Shown here piece after piece: positions 36,922 to 49,633 of a stretch of DNA of 64,000 nt. The notes beneath the pieces were generated by a model, which did no database searches, was not told where the DNA came from, and worked only from the letters and a program-made list of their open reading frames with translations. The DNA comes from Pilatotrama ljubarskyi. Its lineage: Eukaryota > Basidiomycota > Agaricomycetes > Polyporales > Polyporaceae. The stretch spans positions 240,092-304,091 of the forward strand of contig MU277699.1 of assembly GCA_022385805.1 (NCBI GenBank), read 5' to 3'. Within the stretch, counting starts at the first letter, position 1; every line of letters starts with the position of its first letter. Made by a program: the position numbers and the translations under genes.

Positions 36922-39900
36922 TCAGCAGTAAGGGGACCACCCTGCATTGTTGGTGAGCGAACTGATTCAACCATGGTAAAAGAAGCTCGGACACCATGCA
37001 CGCACCAACGTACATCAACGCCAGGTTTGACGGATCACTTGCCTCCGTGACGAGCTCGTTGACGGTGTATTCCACGCTGAGGGTCTTGTCCAGCTTGCGG
37101 GCGACAGTCGAGAGAGCACGATCCGCGGCTTCGTCCGCTGCCCCGCCGGCCATATCGATGCCGATGGCAAAGCGCAGGGCTTCTCCAGTGAGCTGAGCGG
37201 TCCCGTCCGGCACGCGCTCCTGAACACGCTTGATCTTGAGCTCGCTCGCCGTCCTGAGCGAACAAATCAGGACAGCGCAAAGGAGTGCGAGCATCTCGAC
37301 GTACCAGGAATGAAGAGGGTCGTATTTAAACACCTCGAGCACCGTCAAGATGATCTCGGAGCCATCCCGCAGAACCCGCAAGGTCTCCTCGGCGCACCTC
37401 TGGAAAACACCTTGAGTGCCAGAGATGCCCAGTCCGTCGATCATGTCAGCGGTCAACCGGAAGGGGACCCGCTCGGGTTGCGGAAGCAGCTTTCCCTTCA
37501 GGCGGAGCAGAGTTAGGTAGGCCATGACTAGAAGCCATTTATCTTACCTGCTCGAATGCAATACCAAGGTCGATGTGCACTACTTCACCCGTCTTGTTGT
37601 CGATTAGGATGTTCGAAGTGTGGCGATCTCCAACTCCCAAGATGTGTCCTACGATGGAGTTCGTCGCAACGCTCCTTGCGTAATTCAGGCGCGTCGTGTA
37701 CCAAGACATTGGATTCTTGTGCTTCTCAGTGAAGTAATGCCGCATCACAGGCTTGAATTGCTCCCGTAATCGCAAGAACCGCTCGATGACTTTCGCCGGG
37801 TTGTCCCTCCATTCCCCTACTTGGGTTCCAGAGAGACGTTTGCTGAATTGGCCTTCTGTGATGTCTTGCGGTCGATACCTACTCCATTGGGTTAGCACAG
37901 CCCTAGTATAACGAGCGAACCACCCACCTCGGATGTGCCGTTCTAAGCCAGCTCGCCAACGTAACTGTATTCTCAACGAACTCCAGAACGCCAGCCTGCG
38001 CGGCCAACGGAATGACCTTGTACCCTCGGACACTCAGGTTACGCCGTTTGGTTTCGCGGTCATGCCGGAGAACGACATTGACCAAGTCGAACACTTGCTC
38101 CATGACAGCGTCCTGCCGGAGATCGTCGTCTCCCTCACCCTTGTACTGGAATTGATCTATATCAGCTCTGCGATACGGCGGATCACTTTGAATAGCGAGA
38201 CTTACAAGCTGTTTGTATTGTCTCCCGTCGCTACCATAGCACTTGAGAATCTTGGGCAAGTTCACGCCTCCTGCAGTTTCATACTGGGAACTGAAACGTG
38301 TTATCCAGGCGCATTCACGATACTCCGTCGTCGGGTCGATGGGTGTGTGCGCCGTGATGACGGGAACCTTGATATCCTTGATCTGCCGGATGAGCAATGC
38401 CTCTGGAACAGGGAACGACTTAGCCCGAGGCTTGTTCTTCAGGAACATGGCCTTGATGGGGTGCTTAGCCCATTCCAAGGAAGCGTTGCACACTAATTCG
38501 ACGTCCCTGATGCGCTCCGCACACCTGGGGTCCGAGCGTAGTTTGTCAAAGATGTCGGCTGCAGCCGCACTACGTTCGACCTGAGACGACTGTGGTGCGT
38601 GTCTTCCTGACTGTCGCCTGGACGGAGCGGAGGTCGGAGGAGCAGAACGATCCACTTTGAGGCAGTACAAGGGAAAGAGGCTGTGGAACGGATGCTCGCG
38701 GCACATCCGTCGTACGATGGCTTGCAGGATCGTCTGATTACGAGCGGGTGTGGACTTTTCAGTACTCCAGAGACGCGCAGTGAGCTGATGTGCGAGGAAC
38801 ACAAATTTTCGGGAAGGTACGCGGTCCAAGGCGGCCTCGAACCCTAGAGTTGCTTTGTCGTCGTCAAAGTTTTCCAGCCACAGCGAGCAGAGCCTGATAG
38901 GAGTGTCTTCATCGAAGGCATCGGAAGTCGCCAGACAGCGGGAGTACATCTCGACCGCCGATGAGAGAAACGAAGTTCGCTGTCCGAGATGCTCTTCTGC
39001 ACGTTGTTGGTCTTGTCTCAGAAGCTTCTGCGCGTGATCCTGCTGTCGCTTGAGGTCATGAATTCCGCGGAGATCCTTGGTCGGGTCCATCGCTGCAAGC
39101 TGTTGGGCCCTCTGAGCAATCTCCCCCTTCTTGCGATCGATGTATAGCTTCCAGCGCAGTGCGTCCGGGGACTTGGACACAGCATGATACTGACGTTCCG
39201 CAAAGATGGCGTACTGATGGAACACTGAAGCGGAGGAGCGGTCTATCCCACTCCCAGCAGCCGCTTGCAAGTCCGAAGATAAGACGATATTCGCGGCTGG
39301 GGCGAAGCATTCCGTGACGATCTGAGAGGGTTTCTTCATCGATGCTTCGGCGCACCATGTCCCCTGGTATAGCTTGAGATGGGTACACATGCGACGAACC
39401 TATTGACTCACCAGCTGCGCGAGCAGACTCGCACGTTCCAGTCTTGTAGAGGCGTCATCCGACTGCATCCCTTGGTCGGAAGCGGCGAGCAATGCGCTCA
39501 ACGACTGGATTGAAAGCTTGGGCTCCTTCATCAACCAGAGGACATATGAGTACTCGCGGGAGACCTCCGGCGAAGGCGATCGCTCGAGACTGTGAGCTCG
39601 TACGACGGAGTTCAACGCTACTTGAGACTCGTTTGCAGCACGGGCTCTCTCCGACAGAGACAGAAGGCAAGCCTTCTCGAGATTGAGCAGAGACTCGCAG
39701 ACGGGGGACCGGAGGTCCCCAATCTGATCTCGCTGTTCCTTCTGAGCAAGAGATCGAATGAGCGAGATGCGGGTCATCATCACAGCTTCGACATTTGGGA
39801 AGCTGGAGTAACTATGAGTTGATTGAGCGACTCCTCAAGATAAGATGACTCACTCGAACTCTGACTCCAGGGAGACAAAACTGTGCCAGTCCGCTTTGTC

Positions 39901-42900
39901 AACTGGCCCAGCCTGCAGGGCACTACGGACAACGTCACTCCTCCACTGCCGCACTTGACTCAAGCACATCAGATTCTGAGCGACCTGACGAATCTCGTTG
40001 AAATTCTCGTTGCCCAGGTCACGAAGGCGGCTCATTTCGTGCAGAAATGCCCTTCGGATGGTGTAGTCCACAGCATGTTGGCTCCTCTCGCGATACACCG
40101 CTCGCATGGCCATGTAAACCGTTGCCCCAGAGTGATCAGCGGTCAAAGCCTCTGGAAGGTCCCATCTCTCGGCACGCCAGCCCAGACTGTACGCCAGAGC
40201 GCTGGAGTCCAACGCGTTCTTCGAGTCCGAGAAGTTCTGCAGGGTATTCATAGCCAGACGATTGAAGCCAAAGGAGTGGAGAGACTGGATGATGCCATCG
40301 GTATCCACGGAAGCTCCTGCGCCTGATTCGAGGACTGCGCCGTGATAGCGGAACGCCTTATCCCACTGCTTCTCATGACGAAGACGCCTGACAAAGAAGT
40401 TGCTCAAGTTGTTTGTCTGAATGCCGTAGAAGCCATCGGGCTCGTCGATATGGCTGTAAATCTCGAAGAGGATATCTTCAGCAGAGTGGTCGCTCGATTG
40501 GCTATGAGGAGAAGCATATTCGTGAGCGAGCTCGAGGAAGAGAAGCGCGGTCGTGTACGCGTGGCACTTGATCGCACATCGGCCGAGCAGGGTGAAGTCG
40601 ATGGAGAGCCATTTGTCATGAGCCAGGGGATCCTTGGGTTCGGGTGACGGTTGAAAGAAGCGCAGGTGAAGGACGACGTTGATGATGGTGCGATAACACG
40701 GAGTAGCGGCGTTCGCATAAGTCAGCACGGACGTGAAGTACCGAGAGAGCAAGACCTTGATGGACGTCTCAGCGGAAGAACCGGATTCGTCGAACTCGGT
40801 CTGAAGAAGGGAGTGTACCAAAACGGGGAGCATGTCCTCAGCGAAGGCAGGGTCGCTCTGCAAGAGAGATGTCAGGCAAGAAAAGAAGGTATCCCGCCCA
40901 CCCAATGTGTCGCATAGCAGAGTGGTAAGACGGGTGACCCAAGCGCGCCATTCGGACGAGCCGTGCAGCATCTCTTCGCTGGTCAGAGCGGCCGGCAGAT
41001 CTGCCGCTGGAAACCTAGCCTGCAGCCTCCGGAACGCCCGCAGATAGTCGAGCTCGCGTCGTAGATCACTTGGCAGAGCGGCGTCGCCGAAGGCATCTGA
41101 GGAAGGAGTCGACATCAAGGCGCGCAAAGTCGTGTATGCGGTATGCACTTGGGAAGCAGGGGCAGTGTCCAGCATTGTGAGCAAAGAGAGAATGGTTGCG
41201 GAGCGGGCAAGTTCCACGTCTGCGTGCGGGGCGGTTTCTTTGTTAGGACCAGCCTTGCTCTCAGCGGTTCGGCAATGACGAGTACAGACTGTCTCTGGAG
41301 CGAACTTCTCGCTACCGGGACTATCAATACGGCCGTGGTGATGGATCAGAAGCGACGTGAAGGCGTCAATATCGCTGTCGACTAGATGATCTTCCGGAGG
41401 TATGCATGCCTTCAACCGCCAGAACTCGGAGGTCCCAAACTGTTGCTCTCCCTCGCCCTGGCTCCCTCGGGAGGTGATGTCGTAGATCTTCCTGACCAGG
41501 CGAAACTTGCTAGAGGAGATACCGCGCTCATTCAGAGCAGAGATCAAGTCTGATAGTTGGAGATCGTCACAGACAGCGCGCAAGGAAGGCCCCAGTTCGC
41601 GGGGCCAGGCAGCGAGGGCTCTTTTGACTTGCTTCTTCAGAACCTTGTTCTTGCGCAGAGACTCCGCTTGGGATTCAAGCCACGTTAAGAGATCAGCACC
41701 CAACTTCCTCAGGTAGGGGGCTCCGACGGATTCGGAAAACTCATCCGCGAGAGTGCTGGCGCGGATGAGAACATCTGCCAAGCGATGATCTGCTTTCGCC
41801 ATATGCGTCTTGTAGAGCGAAAACGACCATTCGAGCAAAGACTGCGCGCTGCGAGCCAGGTCGGACTGAGCGAGCATGGCGACGCTCCTTCGGATCAAGA
41901 CCCGCAGCAGGCACTCCTCCTGGAAGTGATCGGCGTGGCAGGAGATCCAGAGGCAGAGAGCATTGAGTGATCGACACTGCTCATTCACCAGAGGCAACCG
42001 CTCTATGTCGGCGAAGATCTGATGCAGGACGTGGTACGTGACGGCATGGGAGTCGGCATGTTCGACTCGGCTGCGGAACCAGTCGATCGCTCCGAGGACG
42101 ATATGGGTGTTGTATTGGGGGAGATTAGGGTCGTACGTGTCGAACGTGTCGAGTGCGCGGTACTTCGTGACGGCTAGGAACGTCTCAGCGGCGTCTCCGG
42201 GAACGTTCTGTTGAAGTGCGGCCACGATAGGTCCGTTTCCGGAGACATCTTGATCGCCTAGGGTCCTGAGAATGGAGACGATGATCTCGTCGACATTGCA
42301 TTGAAGGAGTTCGCGGAAACGTCTCTCATCCTGGAGAAGCGCGGTCTTGTCTTTCAGTGCTTCTTCGAGTTTGGCTCCGAGCGATTCGTCGCTGGCGAAC
42401 CCGGGGTAAGAAAAGAACCAAAGAGTGATCTCGTGCCCGACGAGGTCAGCGAAACACTCCTCTATGCCATCGCGTTCGCTCTTCTGAACGGCCTGACAGT
42501 GACGGGCGAACAACTCTTTTCCCGTGTCTGGCGCGCCCCCAAGTTCACCCGCCAAGAGGTTGGTCGGAGTAAGGGCCCGAAACGTAGCTTCGGCACACTC
42601 TCGGCGATCCCGAAAGCCAAGGAGATCGATGGGAAAGCGAGAGATGTCGATGTTGTTTATACAGAGAGAGAAGGCGAATTGGGAGGCGTAGCAGTCGAAT
42701 AAGTCGGAAAACCGCTGCATTCCTAGCCGCGTAGTGATACCCATGAGGACCGCCTTGAGATGACGACGGAAGGTGTCGGAGAAGAAAGCGACCTCGAGCA
42801 GATGGAAATAGGCTCCGCGCCTGACGGAGGCCTCGGATATGACCATGTTCCCCAAGCAAAGTAACCGAGTGATGATGCCCTCGAAGCTAGAGATATATAG

Positions 42901-45900
42901 TGGTTAGCCCTATTAGCTGCTTGGGTTGAACGCGGACTCACTGGTCCTGCGAGGTAGAAAGATGCCGGTGAATCTCTGAGTACACTTCCATTGGATCGCG
43001 CCCTGCGCGACGACCGACGGTGAACAGCCGAGTACTGGTAGCAGCGACACGGAAGCGGATTCTGACATCCTCGTCATTGGCGAAAGTGGGGAGCACGGCC
43101 GCCGGGAGTTCCTCAGGGGCGGGAGCATCATGGTCGTCAGTAGACATTGCCCAGACCTCCTGAGTCGGGTCGATGGCCAGATACTTGTCCAGGAAACGGA
43201 TGATGGCGTCCCGTACGCGCCAGGATCGCCGGTCGTTGCTCTTGAGCAGCCGGATGCATTGGGAGCAGAAATCCAACATTTTCGTCGCGAGATCCGGATC
43301 CTGGATCATAGGTCCTCGCCAGAGATGAGAAGTCGCCTCGAGCGTCTGAACGACGAGCAGCTGAGCCTCTTCGTTGTTCTTATAAGCGTGTTCAATGCAG
43401 AGATCTTCTGCTTGGCAAACGAGCTCCTTCAAATGCGAACGATTGAGGTGCAATCGACTCTGTCGAACATGGTCGAGGAACGGAGGTCCCACCACAAGGA
43501 ATTGTGCGGGTTCGGAAGTGAGGACAAGGTCCAGAAGCTCCCTGTCGTGCGTAGGCTCCCCAGACGACGATTGCAGGATGGGGACAACGACGAGCGCAGT
43601 GATACATGCCCGCGCTACGTGACTGTTATGCGTCTTCAGAGCAGCAACTTTCTGGGCAGCGTCCGCCGAGGCTGTCGGGTCAGAGGCTGGGACGAAGTCA
43701 TCACGATCGTCAGCATTCGTGAGAGGGTCGTCAGACGCCAGTGGTGCGATTGTCAAGCGAAGTACGTCCCGTAGCCGCTTGAGCAGCTCTGCGAAGGCGT
43801 CCTGTACCTATGAGCAGTCGATTCGTCAGCATACGAAACCACAGCTAGAGACTGGCGAGGAATATACATCGGCGCTGCGGAATACACATCGCTGGAGACT
43901 GGTACGAAGGGCATTATCTCCGCGGTCAAAGCGGGAGGTAGCCAACAATTTCCGGAGGACTTCGGTTCGTATACCTGTTCTGTTTCCTGGTCGCACAAGG
44001 CCCTCCCAAGAGCTTCCAGTATGATCGTCATCCTCCCCATCGGCGAGGGTCAAAGGGTCAAGGGCGCCCAGAAGCAAACGCCGTTCGAATGCCTCCCAGC
44101 GCTTGTCTGTCAGCCAAGGCGAAACATGGCCGATCAGTCTGCAGGCCGCTTGTATGACGCGACGATTCGACTGGGTACCGTTCATGAGAAGCGAGCCTTC
44201 GAAGAAGAGAGCGGTCACAGCAAGATCGAGAGAGAAACGGAGCGCCTCCACGGTCGGTCTACTCTGGGCAGCTTCAGCAGTCGGCAGCTGGCCGTACGTC
44301 GCCTCTAAAGATTTCAGCAGGAAGGCTGACAGTCGTCTTTCCCGCCCTCTAGGCGGTGATAGGTCCGCGGTATCGACTTCCGATATGAGTGGTACATCTG
44401 CACTGGGGTTGGTGACCGCGCTGCCGGAAGAGGACGAGGGTGTCTCGTAGGGGGGAAGGTAAGCATGAAGCTCGAAGTCACGGATGACCCTCGTTCGCGT
44501 CTCTTCCGTCATGGCGTCGACGATAGGAGAAGGCGGAAGCATGATGTCGCAACGCAGTCCGACTCTCTTCGACGAACCAGTGATCGCTTCGAGTAGGGAG
44601 TGTATATGCGCGACGGTGTGCATCGGCATTGCCGTCCTGCGCCCACCGTCGATCCGCCAAGCCTCCACGAGCCAGGAAAGAACCTTCTCTTCCATCTGCA
44701 TACGGTACAGCCGAACGTCTTGATTCGCAAAACGGAGGCACAGGACCATGAAGTCGCAGACTGCGTCGTAGGGGTACGCGGGGCCCTGTACATCGAGATC
44801 CTTCACGAAGGACTCGATCTCGCCTAAGACACGCTGGGACGACAGCAAGCGCTTGGAGTGGAATAGCAGGACGTGGGCGGCGTGACACGCTGCGCGAGAG
44901 ACAGCCGGTACGTTAGCCCGGCGCATGGCATGCGTCCATACTGGGTCCCAGAGAGAAGTGATAGCGGGCGCAGGGCTTGTTTCGACAAGGATAGAGTTGG
45001 CCATGGAGCATTCCGTATGCGCGATAGAAGCTAGACAAAGGAACGTCCACGACTGTATATCGGCGTCCTCGAAGGAGACGAGCGACGTGAGTGAGACAAC
45101 AGCGTCCTTCCGCAACTGCTCGTGGAGGACGAGCCAGTGCCGTTCGACAAAGAAGAGGAGGACCTGTAAGTGGTGGATCTTCGTCTCTCGCGATGCCTGC
45201 GACCGAATGGAGTCAAACAGTGTTGCTATGGGGTTATCCAACTTCATCCTTTTGCGGCCAATGGTGGGGGTGGAATAGGTGGACTCGGTGTGAAGGTAGA
45301 GCTGCAGGCGTGTTCAGCAGCAGCTTATATGTGTTCATAGTAAGGCTCACTTTCTCAGCGCAGTCGGCCTGGAGTTCCAAGACTGACCAGGCCAGCGCCC
45401 TACCCCGCTCAAGGCCCCAACCATGCTCGAAGGTGCGTGAGGCGAAGGCTCGCATTGCAGAGGTGCGGTCCCGCTCGCCCAGAACGCGTAAGCGCAGCGC
45501 GTCGAGGCCGTCTCCCAAACTTGTCAAGTGCTTGGTGGCTACACTTTCCGAGATGGACCATAGCACGAGTAGCGCATCCACGGGAGTGATGCTGTCTTCG
45601 TCCTCGAGAGGCTCTGCAGTCAGCACCGGGAACAGCATTCGCAGCACAATCACCATGTCGTCTGACTTATCCATGTCCTTGGTACTCCACATTGCTACCA
45701 GGGCTTCCCAGGAGTTAGAGGCGAACGCGGCCACCGGCAGGCGGCAATTGAGAGTGAAGTGACTCAGAGCAGCAGACAGGGCAGAAAGATAGTCTCGTCG
45801 CAACGACGAGTCCACCGAGTAGACACGCAGAAACTGGGAGAAGTAGCTGAGCAGACTGCGAGGGAATGCATGGGGGTCCCGGTCTTCCTCGTTGCTCTCG

Positions 45901-46751
45901 CGATCCGCAGGAGTTGAAAGGATGGGGGCAGTTGGCGAGCGTAGCAGCAAGGCAACAATCCTCAAAAAATCGCCTTGCAGAGATGTTGGGCGCTGGACAG
46001 CTCTGCTTGAGGTAGACAAGCCACGGCGTAGGCTACCCTGGCCAGTGGAGCTCTGCCGCGGACGCTTCAGAGACGATGAAGCGGGTCTTGATGGTCCGGC
46101 GACTTTACCGCTAGTGACGGACGGCGATCGCTGTGCATCGTCCCAAGCCTCATCGGACGAGTCGACGTTGTCAGCGTGAAGCGAGTCAAGGACATCCTCG
46201 AACTTGCGTTTCGGCGCTCGGCCCAATACGACATTGAAGCTGATGGCTAGGAGGGTGTGCCACATCTCATCAGGGAGTGCTTGAAGATGGGGCTTCCACG
46301 CAAGGAGAGAACCAATCGTTTGTGCATAGTCGGAAGCTACAAGCGTGACGAGTCTCCCGTCGTAGGCAACGGCATCCGTGAGGTGCTTCAGTAACGTCCT
46401 GAGCACGCGAGGGGGGAGCAGTTCTCTACTATTGTTGGCTAATAGTCGAATAGTTCTAGCCGTGTCGCTCAACCTCCCGACGGAGCGATCGCTGAGGCCA
46501 GCCTTCTCAAGAGCAGGGAGCGATCCGAGCTTGCTGATGCATTTCTTCAACTGCGCCCGGTAAGCTTGGAAGAGAGCTTGGAAAAGCACGAGCCATGTCC
46601 TGTCGTCGCCATCCTTGCCGAATCTAACGACCGCTGCCTTGCGAGCAAAGGTAGAGCCGATGGTCTTCACTGCCTTCTCTCGTACGGTCTCTTTGTCGCT
46701 CAGCAGATCGTTGAGCGTGACCTTGAGCGTTTCCTTATCCGGCTTCGACAT
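36922..46751 (-). CDS. Tel1/ATM checkpoint kinase
   Basis: A PI3-kinase-like protein kinase of roughly 3,000 residues that responds to double-strand breaks with Mre11-Rad50-Xrs2/Nbs1 and maintains telomeres. The start MSKPDKETLKVTLNDLLSDK is followed by KETVREKAVKTI, a TAN-like motif expected only in Tel1/ATM, not in ATR or TOR. A helical solenoid and FAT region fill the middle, including one uninterrupted exon of about 1,000 codons (42855-39850). The kinase domain carries KCYGSDGRQYKQLV, GEGDDDLRQDAVMEQVFDLV, LGVGDRHTSNILID (catalytic DRH) and VVHIDLGIAFEQ (DLG metal site), then VPFRLTADMIDGLGISGTQG. FATC: SDPSNLALMYVG splices across a 59-nt intron to GWSPYC and the stop at 36922-36924. About a dozen introns. 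All catalytic motifs are intact. Confidence 0.96.
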
Positions 46752-47339
46752 CCCCTAGCATCCCCTAGCGAAGATGTCAATATTCACCTGTAATGGAGCA
46801 AAGCATCAGATGTCCCAACCAGACGAAGAGCCTCCGGAACGCTGAGGAAATGCAGCACGAGGAGAGTGAATGAGCCACAAGTGAGCGGACCCACTGTAAG
46901 TTGTAACGGTGAACTGACAGACGCGCAGCTTCTCTGTCACGTGCACAAGGGTCCGCTCAAACTGGCCGGGCCAACCCGGTATTTGTCGATGCTTGGCACA
47001 TCAGGGCAGTTCCGCCGGTCCGGTCCGGTTCTTGTGCCTGAGGAACGGGCGCTTGTTCTCACTTGTACCGTACCCTTTGCTACCTCTACATTGAAGCCGT
47101 CTGTCGCTCACTCTTCGTGGTCTCGCTCATCCTCATCGTCTGTCGCTTTCTGGGGTTCTGCTCAACGACAGTAAAGGACACTATTGCTCCTGCCCAGCTT
47201 TATTTGGTCACCACTGCTGTGTGTCAGCTTAGGCGGGAATTTTGAATCCTTTCTCCGAGTGCCCGGCCCCTGCCGTGAGTATAGAGCCATACGCGTCGGG
47301 TCATTCCAGCTTACATTCCACAACGAAGCCACATTACAC
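46752..47339. promoter_or_regulatory. Divergent promoter, Tel1 and F-box genes
   Basis: A 588-bp interval between two divergent start codons. The F-box frame is open upstream to 47184, but the ATG at 47340 opens the region shared with its paralogue. No specific site was identified. Confidence 0.5.
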
Positions 47340-49052
47340 ATGCTCTCGGACAGCCAGTCCGTGGCTGCCAAACGCCAAGCGATTCTCGATGACATCCAGG
47401 CCGCTGAACGCGCTATCATCGAGCTCAAGGGCAGCTTGAATACCCTAACCGACATCGCTCGACTACCTCCCGAACTTCTGTCGGAGGTCTTCCTTCATGT
47501 CGCGAAAAGCTCCTACGAGGAGCGCAAGAACAATTATCACCCCTACTATGGCGGATCTCGTTTCTATGCGTGGATTACCGTTAGCCATGTGTGCCGCAAC
47601 TGGCGCGCCGTTGCCCTCAATACACCTCGACTGTGGGGCCACATCATCCTCACCAGCAGGCCTGTGGTGGAAAGCGTCTTGGCTCGATCGAAGAAAGCCC
47701 CATTACTCATCTGCGCTTCGCTTTTGTCGACCAGCGACGACCGGGGGAAGCTGTTGGAGGAGATCATGCAAGAGTCCCCGCGGCTGAATGAACTTCGGCT
47801 GTCTGGATCGGCTCGTCTACTACAAGACCTTTGCTCGAAGATGACGGGTTCCGCGGACCATCTGGAGACCATTGTGCTCTCGGAGACCACCTCCTCCTAC
47901 TATCATTCGGACGTTGGCGACTCCTTTCTCTCACCGACCTTGTTCAACGGACATTTGCCTCGTCTCCGCTCTCTCGAGATTCGCCGCCTTGTGTTCGCTT
48001 GGGGGAACCCAATCTTCACACCCACCATCACCAGGCTCATCCTGTCCGGTCGCCTTGATTCGCAGTCTTTGCTGGGCACCTTCGAGCAATTGCTTACCAC
48101 GCTCGAACGCTTGTCAGCCCTACAAGTGCTGGAGCTCGAAGATTCCATCCCACGCCTCCCAGAGGATGCCAAAACGCTTCCAGCCCCTCAACGGACTATC
48201 ACCCTACCCCACCTCCGAAACCTGACCCTTAGCGGGAAGACCCTGGATTGCGCGCATCTCTTCAGCCATCTCTCGTTGTCTCAGGCCACGCGCGTGATAC
48301 TGAAGGGTTGCGGTGCCAATGGCGCGCAGGAGTTGATCCGTGTCACCGGGGAGCACCTCTCGCGTTCCAAACCCCTACTTACCGTCCAGTTGTCTCGAAT
48401 GTTCAGCTCCAAGATCTTGATGAAGGGGTGGCGCTCTGTGGTCGACCCGCAGTCTCCCGACCCGTGCCTCGAAGTACAAATCGACGCGCTGGCGTGCTCC
48501 TCTCTAGCGTCCTACTTCGTACGAGACTCGAAGATGTTCACAAAGGTCCGCAGTCTCGAGATCGACTCGCAATACCATGACTGGCGCTGGAAGGACGTCT
48601 TTGCCGGCATGCCAGAACTGCGGATTTTATCAATTCGGGGGAACCCGCAGGGCGAGTTCTTGCCCGCGCTGTCGGCAATCCGGAAGTCGAGGAAGAACCG
48701 CCCGCCCTCCTTGGTCCTGCCGCATCTGCAAGTGTTGAAACTCTCCGAAGTGCGCATGTGCAGCCCCGACTACGACGACCCGCCGGAGTTCCTCGACGAT
48801 CTGGAAGACTGGCTCCTCCTACGCTGCAACTACAATCTCCCCATCGATAGACTGCACCTTACGCAATGCCTCAATCTCACAGAGGACGATGTGGAGCGGC
48901 TCGTCGATATCGTCCCGTACGTTGTGTGGGACAAGGTGGTGGAGTTCGAGAGTGAAGAGGATGATGAAGACGAAGAAGATGATATATACGCGTACGATGA
49001 CTATGACTACTACGAGGACGGATACCTCGACGATCCGTGGGGATTCTTCTGA
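47340..49052 (+). CDS. F-box protein A of a tandem pair
   Basis: A single-exon gene of 570 residues. It starts MLSDSQSVAAKRQAILDDIQ with a short helix, then IARLPPELLSEVFLHVAKSS, FYAWITVSHVCRNWRAVALN and TPRLWGHIILTSRPVVESVL. This is the F-box-like layout of agaricomycete proteins (LPPEaLSEIF ... VCxxWRxiAlxTPxLW). Irregular leucine-rich repeats follow (LRSLEIRRLVFAWGNPIFTP; LPHLRNLTLSGKTLDCAHLF), probably for substrate binding. The C-terminus is a striking acidic and Tyr-rich tail (about residues 536-570, EEDDIYAYDDYDYYEDG). It is in tandem, same strand, with a clear paralogue 580 bp downstream. Confidence 0.85.
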   Translation: MLSDSQSVAAKRQAILDDIQAAERAIIELKGSLNTLTDIARLPPELLSEVFLHVAKSSYEERKNNYHPYYGGSRFYAWITVSHVCRNWRAVALNTPRLWGHIILTSRPVVESVLARSKKAPLLICASLLSTSDDRGKLLEEIMQESPRLNELRLSGSARLLQDLCSKMTGSADHLETIVLSETTSSYYHSDVGDSFLSPTLFNGHLPRLRSLEIRRLVFAWGNPIFTPTITRLILSGRLDSQSLLGTFEQLLTTLERLSALQVLELEDSIPRLPEDAKTLPAPQRTITLPHLRNLTLSGKTLDCAHLFSHLSLSQATRVILKGCGANGAQELIRVTGEHLSRSKPLLTVQLSRMFSSKILMKGWRSVVDPQSPDPCLEVQIDALACSSLASYFVRDSKMFTKVRSLEIDSQYHDWRWKDVFAGMPELRILSIRGNPQGEFLPALSAIRKSRKNRPPSLVLPHLQVLKLSEVRMCSPDYDDPPEFLDDLEDWLLLRCNYNLPIDRLHLTQCLNLTEDDVERLVDIVPYVVWDKVVEFESEEDDEDEEDDIYAYDDYDYYEDGYLDDPWGFF

Positions 49053-49633
49053 CAGTCACAAGGTAAGCTGCTGACTGGTGCTCACTGCGTGCCTGCTGAG
49101 CGCTGATATAGATACCTTGACTACCAGCGTGGCCGATGTAGTTACCCCGCGGCTTCAGCGCGGTGGAGTTGTAGCGTACGATCGTTGATGCTGTATCTAT
49201 ACCACTTAGCCATCCGTTCTTGCTCGTATTCTCTTTCGGCAAAGTGAAGGAAAGACGAGTCAGAAATCCGGCGGTAAATCATCGGGGGCCAATCACCGGG
49301 CCCTTTGCACGATGTTTGACCATGTTTGTTCCACTGTTGGTGCGCCCCTTCCCGCGAGTAAGTACGCGCATACCTCATCCTCTACACCTTCAAGACGTCC
49401 ACTTCAGCCCCTATCAAGCGGACCACTCATTTTAGTCCTACGCCACCTAGCTACACTTAGATCGACTATCTCCCTGCCATACTCTGCCACGTCTGCAAGC
49501 ACGGAGAGTCGTCAACTCCATCTGCACCGTGCAATACTAGCAGGGCGCGTTCGATCTTTGGAGCCTTACCCAGTGCAGTATCAGAGTAAGAAATCCTGCG
49601 GGTACATATGCGCATGTTGCTCATATACACGTA
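49053..49633. other. Spacer between the tandem F-box genes
   Basis: About 580 bp containing the 3' flank of F-box A and the promoter of F-box B. I see no gene in it. Confidence 0.6.
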
